The notes under the pieces were generated by a model. The model saw only the letters and a list, made by a program, of their open reading frames with translations. It was not told the origin of the DNA and did no database searches. Positions 10,821 through 21,497 of a DNA stretch of 64,000 nt are shown piece by piece. The stretch's first letter is position 1. Each line of letters begins with the position of its first letter. Location: the NCBI GenBank assembly GCA_964017185.1, contig OZ024876.1, positions 35,764,406-35,828,405 on the forward strand, written 5' to 3'. The DNA is from Rugalucina vietnamica (lineage: Eukaryota; Mollusca; Bivalvia; Lucinida; Lucinidae). Both the position numbers and the translations under genes were made by a program.

Positions 10821-11838
10821 CGTAGGCTGTCCGGAAAGTTTTGAGACTGTGTCTATATCTCAATAACTATTCAAGACAATCAGTTGTTATTTTACACAGG
10901 AATATAACATTATATCATGAGTTATTGCTGAAAATTTCAGCATATTTGCTCACCGGGAACATATTGATATAATCATTTTAATACGAGCATGTTGCTACTC
11001 TCGGAGCACTTTGACGTCAATAACGTCGCGCCCGTTATGATTTTACAAGAAAGACCTGGCTGATCGGATGCATTTTAAAGTGGCTCTCCAGGTCATCGGG
11101 CACCAATGCTTGATAGTTTCAAGTTTATTTGATTATTCTGAGGGCTACAATACAAAATATATCAGGAAAACACATTCGTTTTCATTTGGCTACCTCCAAA
11201 CTCTTTTGTGCCGATTTTAAATGGGGTTTCGCTTTTTCGCGCGCATCGAACGGCCTGTAGCCCTTCCTCTTATCACCTATTTCCTGACAAAAACTTTTCG
11301 AAAAAGCGAAAAATTAATGATCGTGCATAGCCTGGATTTTGTTCAACCAACAGTGAGAAATTTTGATTAGATTTGTGAACTCATTACGGCTGGAACACTG
11401 TATGATAAAAAAGCGCTGCTTCATCCGATGCGGCGACGTCGAGTTTCTTACCAACATTTTGATCGACACATACATTTGTGTTAGCTTTTGCAAAGTTGAT
11501 AACCGTCGAAAGACCATGGAATTTTGTGAACATATTGAACAAATGATGGCGTGATACCATGCAAATTATTGCTGTATTTAAAAGTCATATGGCCAATTTG
11601 TGGGCAATTGTTTTCTTGTCTCTAGGTTTTAGAAAACACAAAACTCAAAGTGCTCCGAGAAGCGCCACATCGGTTGCCTTGGAGACTAATATCTCCAAGT
11701 GTATGTAGGTTTTGATTCTAATTTCCCCACATATTATTCAGGAAGGCCTTATCTATAAACTCATATAGCTTTATTTGTATAGCATAAAATATTTTTTAAG
11801 ATATCGGCACAGTCCTAAAACTTTCCGGACAACCCTCG
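10821..11838. mobile_element. Mariner-like TA element, non-autonomous
   Basis: The left end GGCTGTCCGGAAAGTTTTG and the inverted right end AAAACTTTCCGGACAACCC are flanked by TA. Inner inverted copies of CGGAGCACTTT occur near 10996 and 11650. The length (~1.02 kb) suits a mariner, but I found no transposase with D,D34D-type motifs in the short frames inside. Confidence 0.7.
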
Positions 11839-12222
11839 TACATTTAATCATGTCTTGTTCTGATAGGAAGTAGACGCCAGGCTAAGCAATTTTTGCATAT
11901 GCAATTCTGTCCCTTAGATGACTATATAGTGACGAGGTAAAAGCGCGGAAATACTAGTAAATGTTTAACGGCCAAACTGCTCCAGCAGGGCTATCGGTAT
12001 AATAAACTCGAAAACATTTCCTAAATTTTATCACAGGCACTATATGAATTGATTTTCAAATTTCATGTTGGGTTAAAGAAAAATTATAAACTGCACTATG
12101 GATGATGTACGGGGAGACTCTTAGGGCCGCCACACGGCACAACGCTAGCTGCATTCATAACAAATAATATATAAATGTAAGATCCGTTGGAAACAGTGAA
12201 AATTTCAAGGGGAGATTGTATG

Positions 12223-13440
12223 GGTCATATTGCGCAATTTCGGATACTGAACCCAAAAATAGAGGTGGGAAAAACTAAATTGACAATAAGTTACTTACTG
12301 TATTCTAAGAGAACACATCGTAAGCAGAGTGAGCAGCTATATATAGGCGGCCACTCAGTTACCCGAACTTAACTTAAAGGGAAAGGCATTGTTGAAGCAC
12401 AATGAATCTTAAAGGAAAGCACTCACCTCCCTAAACTATATGGTACAGTTTTATCAAATAAGACCTTTGGAAGCAGTAAAAACGTTATCAGAAGAAAATT
12501 AAGAAAGTTATGTTGGTTTGAATATTCCCTGATTTCTGTTTAAGGAGGCGGCCATCTTCGATATTCATGAGGCTTTATGACGTCATTAAGGCCTAATTAA
12601 ATATGCATAATCAAGATTAATGAAATACTGTTAATATTTATCTGTTAATTTTTGTTTTAATGCTTTCTTCTAGAAGTTTACTATCAGTTTCCGTTATATT
12701 TTGTCAGATTAGTATTGAAATATAAAATTAATACAATGTTCTGATTTTTACAGTTTCTAATTAAATATTCAAAATGGCGGCCAAAAGTAACTTCGTTCCA
12801 AAAATATCAAATGTCAATATCTCACTTATTCCTTGACTGATTTTAAAAAATGCACCAAAATGTTTGCTTTGATTAGATCTTTGCTTTTAAAGGTATTGTT
12901 GTTGACTATTGCGTTACCCTTTAATGCATGAAAACGTACAAAAGATGCAAAATCGATTAAGCCACCAGTAATTACATATTACTGATCGTTTCAATGCGAT
13001 GCGTCTATTGTGGATGTTTTGGTGTTGAATGTTTGTGCTGTTTGCACCTTGTGTACGTTTTCATATTTTTAGTTAAGTTCGGGTTACTGAGTGGCCGCCT
13101 ACTGGGAAATAGCGACTCACTCGGCTTACGGCATGCTCTCGTATAAGTACTTGATTGCATATAAGTACCTGATTGTCTATTTAGTTTTTTCCCACCTCGG
13201 TTTATGGAGTGGTAATTTCTTACTGATTACGCCATTTTCTGATCATTGCCTACTTTACCATTTCTACAAACTTATTTGATAAAAGTAAAAGTAGGCAATG
13301 ATCCGGAAATGACGCAATCGGAAAGAAATTCCCACTCCAAAAACCGTGCTGGGAAACAACAAACTAACAATTAGCTACTAATACTAAGCAAACCGAGCGA
13401 CCAGCTATTTTCCCAGTAGGTGGCCACTGTCAATTTTTTC
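12223..13440. repeat. Composite repeat with inverted arms
   Basis: 12250-12380 (GGCGGCCACTCAGTTACCCG) is inverted at 13070-13200 (GGGTTACTGAGTGGCCGCC), and a third copy lies at 13290-13430. The interior has AT-rich sequence with no convincing frame. Confidence 0.6.
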
Positions 13441-13689
13441 GTTATTTACAGGAGTTGCAAGCTTTTCAAAATATGACACCCAACCTTCCCGTATCTTTTT
13501 CAGCTCTAGAATATGTCAACCTCAACCTCAGTACATCATTGATGATAAGTTCACTGATACAAGATTGTTGATGATTCTGTCGTCTATTCACAATTTTATA
13601 ATTAAACATTTTTATCTTCATTAAGATACTAGAATTTCTTTAGAAAGACCGTTTCCCTGTTCAGCTGCAATATGTCCCTGCCATTTACG

Positions 13690-13692
<3 letters not shown>

Positions 13693-13734
<42 letters not shown>
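13693..13734. repeat. Poly-T tract (42 bases)
   Basis: An uninterrupted T run. Confidence 0.95.
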
Positions 13735-13738
<4 letters not shown>

Positions 13739-13871
13739 TCGTTTTTATCCAGTAAACGTTTATTGTCTGAATCTATGGGCTTTCATTGTTTTGTATATTT
13801 TCCTCAACCGCGGATTCCATGTAATGTGGTATAAATGTCAATAATATCATTAAAAGTTTTATACTAAGAAT

Positions 13872-14105
13872 CTAAAAGTTTGTGCACTTTACAGCTTGTG
13901 TGAATTCCTTCACCGTTGTCCCTTTACTGTCAATAGAAGGACTAGTATTTTCTCGTTCCTTTGCACTCAGAGTATTAACAGATTCCTGTTCATGTGGTCG
14001 TGGAATGGCTGTAATGCTCTGCTTGTCTTCTGGTGAAGCTAAATCTGGTTTTCTAGTAGACTTCTTTTCCAGAAAACATGCGATTCTTCTTGTAGAACAA
14101 GCCAC
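13872..14105 (-). other. Coding-like minus-strand frame, unknown
   Basis: The frame reads RRIACFLEKKSTRKPDLASP, EDKQSITAIPRPHEQESVNT and ends KEFTQAVKCTNF before a stop. The polar, non-repetitive composition is more protein-like than the neighbouring chance frames. It lies directly beyond the 3' tail of the dead LINE at 14236. No acceptor was established; it could be a lost terminal exon or simply chance. Confidence 0.25.
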
Positions 14106-14235
14106 GTGGATGTTTCTTCTTCCGGTGACGTTTTACTGGTTTCCAAGTACCACGTTCGGTGACGTCGCTGTCGTTCTTGGCTTTGTTGTGTGTAACATTT
14201 TTGTTGGCAGACGTCCAGATCACAATCTGAATTGT

Positions 14236-15108
14236 TTACTGGTGACAATATTTCATAATTGACAATACTTCACCAGTGGGTACGCCTGGAGGGAAATTAG
14301 TACCTTGCTCTCACAAGAGATGCGAACTTGGACACACAGTCATCAGTCACAAGAGGTGCGAACTTGGACACACAGTCATCAGTCATTCCAGTCCCGGATA
14401 GTCTGTGGAAAGAACTTGGACACACAGTTATCAGTCATTCCAGTCCCTGATAGTCTGTGGAAAGTCCCTGATAGTCTGTGGAAAGAAACACAGTCATCAG
14501 TCACAAGAGATGCGAACTTGGACACGCAGTCATCAGTCACAAGAGATGCGAACTTGGACACACAGTCATCAGTCATTCCAGTCCCTGATAGTCTGTGGAA
14601 AGAAATTAATTTTCTACGCTTCTTTGCTAGTTGAAGGTTTTTGAAATGCCAAAGAGTGTTGATTTCTACAACGCCTATTCTTCGGGATAAGGCCATCTGT
14701 AAGTATTCTGGCTCTACTCGTTAGACCTTTGTATAGCAGTTTATGTCTACTATCCTTCCTCCTTTCCTTTAGAGATTCCCATTTTAGTTGACCTAAAATG
14801 CCAGTCATGCTCCCAGTTTCAGAAACATAATTTCCAGTCACAGACCTTGCAGCATGATTTTGGACCTTTTCCAGTTCTTCCTTGAGGCCATGAGTGTGAG
14901 GGGCCCAAACTGAGTCTCCATATTCCAAGACCGGTCGCACCAGTCCTTTATAAGTTGCTTCTTTCACATTTGTAAATACAATTTTCTCCTCAAGATGGGC
15001 TCCATCGGAGGCATCCCAATATGAGAGAATCCCTTTGAGTTTGTGTTTACTTTCCAAGAATCTGTCGGGTCTTCTCTGTCCATGATCTCCCATGACAAAC
15101 GGATTCAC
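14236..15108 (-). pseudogene. Dead CR1/jockey-like LINE 3' end, inverted copy
   Basis: The minus-strand translation contains YKGLVRPVLEYGDSVWAPHT, VQNHAARSVTGNY, GSMTGILGQLKWESL and IPKNRRCRNQHSLAF, closely matching the C-terminus of the element at 16104-18875. It is 5'-truncated, and the 3' part is expanded by tandem repeats. Confidence 0.9.
14310..14610 (-). repeat. Tandem repeats inside the dead LINE tail
   Basis: Units of about 36 bases containing CACAAGAGATGCGAACTTGG are repeated, mixed with repeats of CCTGATAGTCTGTGGAAAG. In the LINE frame they correspond to duplicated DDCVSKFASLV and FHRLSGTG segments of the C-terminus. Confidence 0.85.
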
Positions 15109-15235
15109 GGATCACAGAAATTGAAAATATTTAGTATATATGTTTGGTTTGTTTTCAATATATATGTTAAAAATCTATGAAACAATCACTTTTGAGGCAA
15201 ATTATACTTAATTTATCATAAAACCGATATCCGTA

Positions 15236-15390
15236 TATGTTCCGTGACATCCGTGAAAGTTCCGTGATCTCTTTCACCTTCCGTGAAAGCTCCGTACATC
15301 TTCCGTGAAGACTCCGTGATCTCCGTACATCTTCCGTGAAAGCTCCGTGACTCTATTATCTCAGTGATCAGTGTTATGTCCGTGATACGC
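15236..15390. repeat. Degenerate tandem repeat of TCCGTGA units
   Basis: Ten or more imperfect copies of TTCCGTGAAAGC / CTCCGTGATC. Confidence 0.75.
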
Positions 15391-15399
15391 ATATCATTG

Positions 15400-15762
15400 C
15401 GCGGCCCCCAGCATTGCGCACATGGCATGTCAACCAGATTTCAAACAGTATTGGACTACCAATACTGTTTTCTCATATGTTACACCAACGAGAGTGTACA
15501 AGATAAATTTAAAGACAAAAATGATTTTCCTACCTCTCTGATTGAATAATTTAGTAGCATTATGTGATTTTGTTTAATTTTGAAATACTGTGTGGTGACA
15601 TTTTGTGCCACCATACACAGCATGATTTTCTTTGAACTTTCATGTTCGCAATTTGTCATATGGGTGTCATATGTATTGTCAGAAATACAATTGCTGTGGA
15701 TGAATTGCAGGTTGCTATAACATATACATTTGATTTAGCAGTGCGCAATGTTGGGGGACAAA
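15400..15762 (+). mobile_element. Dispersed repeat with inverted CCCCAGCATTGCGCA ends, copy 1
   Basis: The ends GCCCCCAGCATTGCGCA and TGCGCAATGTTGGGGGAC are inverted. The interior (GTGGTGACATTTTGTGCCACC) recurs at 19690-20045. Confidence 0.7.
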
Positions 15763-16103
15763 TTGCCTCCATTTTTTTCAAGAGTGCATATGTTTAAGCC
15801 ACAATATTTCTAAAGCTGACAGAAATAGAAATTGCTAGCATTTCACGTTATGATACTCTTTATTATTGAATCACTAAAACGTCTCATGGTAAGTGATGTT
15901 AGTCGGTGTTTATATTTGATGTCAGACCTGGCATTAAATACCTTAGGGGCGCAATGTTATCGGACTGCACCGTACATGATGTCATTTGTGAAGTCATATG
16001 TCCGTAATGTTTACATGGTATGTCCTTGATGCGTCCGTAATACAGTTCGGTTTTCAAAAATGTCATATCCATTGTCAGATTCGTTCTCGTTCTATCTTTC
16101 CAG

Positions 16104-18875
16104 CATCCATGTGGTGGTGGTGTCATGCTTCTTGTACACAAGGACATCCCACACATGCCCCTCACAGAATTGGACAATGACTCAGAGTCAGTTTGGGTCA
16201 AACTTTTTGTAAATAAGAAAACTCACTTTGTGGCTAGCTGGTATCGACCACCTGTCGATGGTCATTTACCAGTATCGGACAATGGAAATGACTTATTGAA
16301 CTCCCTGGAAAAGTTTGACAATTTATTTAGAGAACAGCTTGACAAAATCAAAAATATTAATAAAGGCAACAAACCCCCCTTAATTCATGTTTTAGGTGAT
16401 TTTAACTTTAGAGATATTGTATGGCCGGACAGACTCAGCAAATCTGGGTCATCATTGAGTCAGACGGAGGGTCAGATTTTGATAGATATCATGAATGACC
16501 ATGGTTTGGAACAATTAGTCAATTTCCCCACTAGAGAAAGAAATACTTTGGACTTAATTTTGACCTCTCTTCCTGGTCAGTTTGTAGACATTCATTCCCC
16601 GGATAAGCTCAGTGATCATGACATTGTTTCTGGCACATTGAAAATTGCTATCCCCCCTATAAAGAAACCTAGGAGAAAAGTGTATCGTTATCAGAAAGGT
16701 GATTATGAATCTATGAGAGCAGAAACACTTAAATTTGCAAAGGAAAGATACTTCAACGGTTACTCAGATACTCGGTCGGTCCAGGAAAATTTCAATCTCA
16801 TTACATCGTTTATTCAGGAATCGGCAGATAAACATATCCCCTCAAAAACTAGTCGCTCAGTTTCCTCTGTCCCTTGGATAACACCTGAAATAAGAAGGAA
16901 GATTCGCAGAAAAAATGCAACTCATGCAAAAGCTAAAAAGACTGGTAGTGCAAAATTTAGATCTAAATTTGAATCTTTACGGAAAGAGATCAAAGCTGAT
17001 ATTAGGAAGCAGCATGATCTTTATGTGAACAACTTGGTAGGAGATGTTAAGGCTAATCCTAGAGATTTTTACAGGTACATAAACAGTCAGAAAAAAGATA
17101 CCCAAGGTATTCCCCCGTTGAAAAAGAGAAATGGAAGTGGAATAGCACAATCAGAATTTGAGAAGGCGGAAGAATTTAATGGTCAGTTCTCGGATGTTTT
17201 CACTAAAAGTGAATACAAACAGGTCCCTCTTATGGATAGATCTGCCCCATTCATGCATGATATTGTGGTCACAAAGGAAGGGGTGACCAAACTTCTCAAA
17301 GGTCTAAACCCGTCTAAAGCCTTAGGGCCTGATGAGCTTCATCCCAGAGTCCTAAAGGAACTGGCTATGGAATTAGGGCCGGTATTCGCCCATCTCTTCC
17401 AGCAGTCAATTGATTCAGGTGAAATTCCTAAAGAATGGTCTCTTGCTAATATTTGCCCCCTGTTTAAAAAGGGCGACAGGTCACTTGCCCGCAATTACCG
17501 CCCTGTTTCTTTGACATGCATTCCTTGTAAGCTTCTTGAACATATTGTATGCTCTAATATTATGGCCCATCTTGATGAACATGAACTCCTGTCGGACAGG
17601 CAACACGCATTTAGGAAATGGCATAGCTGTGAAACTCAGTTGACTACAGTGATAAATGACTGGGCCAAAATCTTAGACAAAAAAGGCCAGGTCGACACTT
17701 TTATACTCGACTTTGAAAAGGCTTTCGATACTCCTCCCCATGAACTCCTTAAAAGCAAATTGTTCAGCTATGGAATAGGTGGAACAACACTGAATTGGAT
17801 AAATGCTTTCCTTTGTTTCAGACAACAAAGGGTAGTGGTTAATGGTATTAAATCGGATTGGGCTCCAGTTGTGTCGGGTGTCCCTCAGGGCACCGTTCTC
17901 GGCCCCTTGCTGTTTTCCTTGTATATAAATGACATCTCAGCAGACATCGAGTCTGAAATAAGACTCTTCGCTGATGATTGTGTTTGCTATCGTGAAATCA
18001 AGAATGAAGAGGATACATTGAAACTCCAAAGAGACATTGATCGCTTAGGCAGTTGGGCTAGAGAATGGGGAATGAGATTTCAACCCGTCAAATGCAACAT
18101 GATGCAGCTGACAAATAAACGGTCTAATAAGATACAGGCTAACTACACCCTTGAGGGCACTTTACTGGAAAACGTTGAAAGCATAAAATACCTGGGTGTA
18201 ACTATCACAAATGATTTGAAATGGAATACTCATATTTCCAATGTTTGTACAAAGGCTAACAGAACTCTCGGATTCTTGAGGAGAAATTTGTATTCTTGTC
18301 CCCCAGATGTGAAAGAAGCAGCTTATAAAGGACTGGTGCGGCCGGTCTTGGAATATGGAAGCTCAGTTTGGGACCCTCACACTCATGGCCTCCAGGAAGA
18401 ACTGGAAAAGGTCCAAAATCGTGCAGCAAGGTTTGTGACAGGAAATTATGTTTTTGAAACTGGGAGCATGACTGGCATTTTAGGTCAACTGAAATGGGAA
18501 TCTCTTAAGAAAAGGAGGAAGGATAGTAGACTTATATTGCTATACAAAGGTCTAAAGGGTAAAGCCAGAATACCCACAGATGACCTTATCCCAAAGAATA
18601 GGCGCTGTAGAAATCAACACTCTTTGGCTTTTCAGATACCTTCAGCTAGCAAAGAAGCGTACAAAAGTAGTTTCTTTCCACAGACTATCAGGGACTGGAA
18701 TGACCTCCCTGATTCACTTGTCTCCTCTGCTGAAATGTCTGATGACTGTGTGTCCAAGTTCGCTTCACTCGTGCGTTCAAGGGACTAATTTCTCCCCCAT
18801 CCGAACCCCCTGGTGAAATAATGTCATTTGGCGTGTCACCAGTAAACTATTCAGATTCAGATTCAGATCCATGGT
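16104..18875 (+). mobile_element. CR1/jockey-like non-LTR retrotransposon, near-intact ORF2
   Basis: One 887-residue frame (16125-18788) is open throughout. It contains the second half of an APE-type endonuclease (GGGVMLLVHKDIP, HVLGDFNF, LSDHDIVSG) and a complete reverse transcriptase: NYRPVSLTCIPCKLLEHIV, FILDFEKAFDT, SGVPQGTVLGPLLFSLYI, the catalytic FADDC, then the usual C-terminal YKGLVRPVLEYGSSVWDPHT and NRAARFVTGNY. The tail ends in short repeats of ATTCAG (18850-18868), as in CR1/L2-type elements. The endonuclease N-terminus is missing, so the copy is 5'-truncated, but the lack of stops suggests a fairly recent insertion. Confidence 0.92.
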
Positions 18876-19072
18876 GAGGTGTACCGTATAAAGGCGGGAA
18901 ATATAACATCGGTAAACCGTTTGACTTAGACTTGGGTTTTACCCCCCAAAAAATCGAGCAGGCGTAATTATGAAAACTAGAAAAAGCGTCCGTTATTATC
19001 ATGTATTTTTGATGATTTTTGCCTATTAAAATTATTTTCTGGCATACGATCTTTCTAAACTTGTGTTCAACC

Positions 19073-19193
19073 ATGCAAAGATTACCATTTCCTCATGGGA
19101 TTCCTCCGATGGAGCCCATACGATTTACACTTTCCAACAATGTTTTGCCAATGGGCCAGCTGACAAATGCTGGTTTAATACAGGGACAAGGAG
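19073..19193 (+). CDS. PIAS: PIAS exon (first recognised), linker before PINIT
   Basis: The frame reads [20 protein letters not shown] and ends in a clean donor (GAG|GTAAGG) in phase 1, matching the next exon. The start is uncertain. ATG at 19073 is in frame, but an acceptor ending at 19080 (GCAAAG) would instead make this an internal exon. No PIAS-conserved motif lies in it; it is placed by frame continuity and composition. Confidence 0.7.
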
Positions 19194-21454
19194 GTAAGGA
19201 AGTCTAAATTTCCACATCAAAGAAAAACGGTTGTCTTACCAACTAGTGACACTGACTATTGGCATGAGGGTCCTGCCTGTCCTGCTGACAGTGCTCCAGA
19301 TAAGCAGATAAGGATTTATAGCCTACTGAACCATTTTGGGGGGCATTGTATCTTCTGATACTCGGTCATATTGGATATTGGTTACCAGATTTTAATTTGG
19401 TAATGACTTGCATATCCAACTTTACTATGGAAAAATTGATGCAAAGTAGATGAATAAAGCATCTTAAAAACATACACGTGATATTTACCGATTTTGTCGG
19501 GCTTTCACGATTTCTGACTGTCAAATCCAGCCCATTCCCGACAGTCTCCCGATCTACAGAAGTTCCTTATTTGTGCTCTCTGAAATACTTTTTTATCCAA
19601 CTGGCCACTTTTAACTTACAGGATGGTAAATACGGTAGTTGACTAGAAGACACTGTGTGACATTTGACCCAATAATGTGTAATTACAGTCGAGTCCCCTA
19701 ACTTTGCGCAGCCCCTAACATTGCGCATCTGGCATGTCAAGCAGATTTCAAACAATATTGGACTACCAGTGCTATGTTCTCATTTGCTACACCAACAAGA
19801 GTGTACATGGTTTATTTGAAGACAAAATGACTTACTTTCCTTTCTGATTGAACAATTTAGCACCATTATGTGATTTTGTTTAACTTTGAAACTCTGTGTG
19901 GTGACATTTTTGTGCCACCAGTCACAGCATGATTTTTTGTAAAACTTCTAATTTGTAATTTGTCACATGGCTGTCATATATGTTTTGAGAAATACAACTT
20001 GCGTGAATAAACTGAAGGTTGCTATAAAATACACTGGGTTGTTTTTCCTGGTATTTAGTTTCTTACATTGTATCTTCTGTTTCAGGTTCTAAACCAGTTG
20101 GACAGCCACAGTTGGCCAGTCTTGCTATGCCAGGTGTTGTACCGCACAGGTTTACATCAGGTATGCATTACAAAAACTTGCCCATGCAATAAACAGTTAC
20201 AGATAGCTTTTTTTAGCTTTAAAAATTGAAAATTTTCAGCTATTGATATTTTTTTTTTGCTCAAAACATAGATCGCCAAGGCGGTTCTAACAAGTACCCA
20301 CTATCTATGTTTTGGAGCAAAAATAAGAAAAATAGGTATACCCCTGCATACCCCAGTTTTACTATAGACAGGTACAATATTATTGTTTACATTATTTGAC
20401 CTTGACCTCGATGACGTAGTGCGCGTTGCATTGTGGTTAAAACTTTCACTTCCGGGTGGCAAAAACATTTCCGGTTCCATGTTGTTTACATACATTACTG
20501 AGTTTAAATTAAAGTAAAATGTGTGCCGCCATCCCAATCAGGGAACAACGATGACATTTAAATACAAAATTACAAATAATTTTTTGCCTTTGGCTCTTTT
20601 ATAAAGAATTTAATTTCTCACACCTTGGGCAAACGATGTTGGATCCGCGCGCGAACGAAAATATGTATTACTTAGATATGACTTATAATTAAATAACAAT
20701 TTGCGTCATTATGCGGCCACGTCTGCAATCAGACTAAAAATTCATTCATAATGGAAAAATAAATAAATGAAAAAATAAATAAATAAATGAAAATAGGTAA
20801 TTAATAAACAATTAAATAATTAGTTCTTGTTCCTTTTTCCGACCTTGTTTGTACCGAGCCTTACATCAATAAAAGTGCGTTTATCTTAAGCGCTTTTTAT
20901 GAAGAATTTTTGCTCCTTTTTCTCCATCTTTTTCATTCTTAAGAATATATTAATTAATTAATTATATTTGAATAATCAAATTGAAATATAACTAAGTCCA
21001 GTTTAAATAATAACTATTCAAAGGCTATACACATATTGATTGATAATCAAAATCAATTTGAAAGAAACGCGGTTTCAGCTACTGAAGACAGTTTTATGAC
21101 ACCTCAAATTACGATGCCCATAATCATGATAGTCGGCTTCTTTAATTATTATTTATTACACCCTCTTCAAAGAAATGACACATTCTTGGGGTACTATATG
21201 AATGAAAGGGATTAATGAGTCCCCGGGGCAGCCGGCGTGTGTGTTCAGTCGGTCGAAATGTCATAACAGGTGTTGATATCGCATGGATTAGATCTAGAAA
21301 AAGATAATTATGATTCCAGTGTCGTAAATAAAAATGGATACACTTCAAAAAGTTATTATAACTTGTGGATAAATTATATTTATTCCACGGACTGAAAAAA
21401 GTGTTAGTGTTTTTATTATTTCACCGCATGCAAGACATAATTAAATCGTGTGCT

Positions 21455-21497
<43 letters not shown>

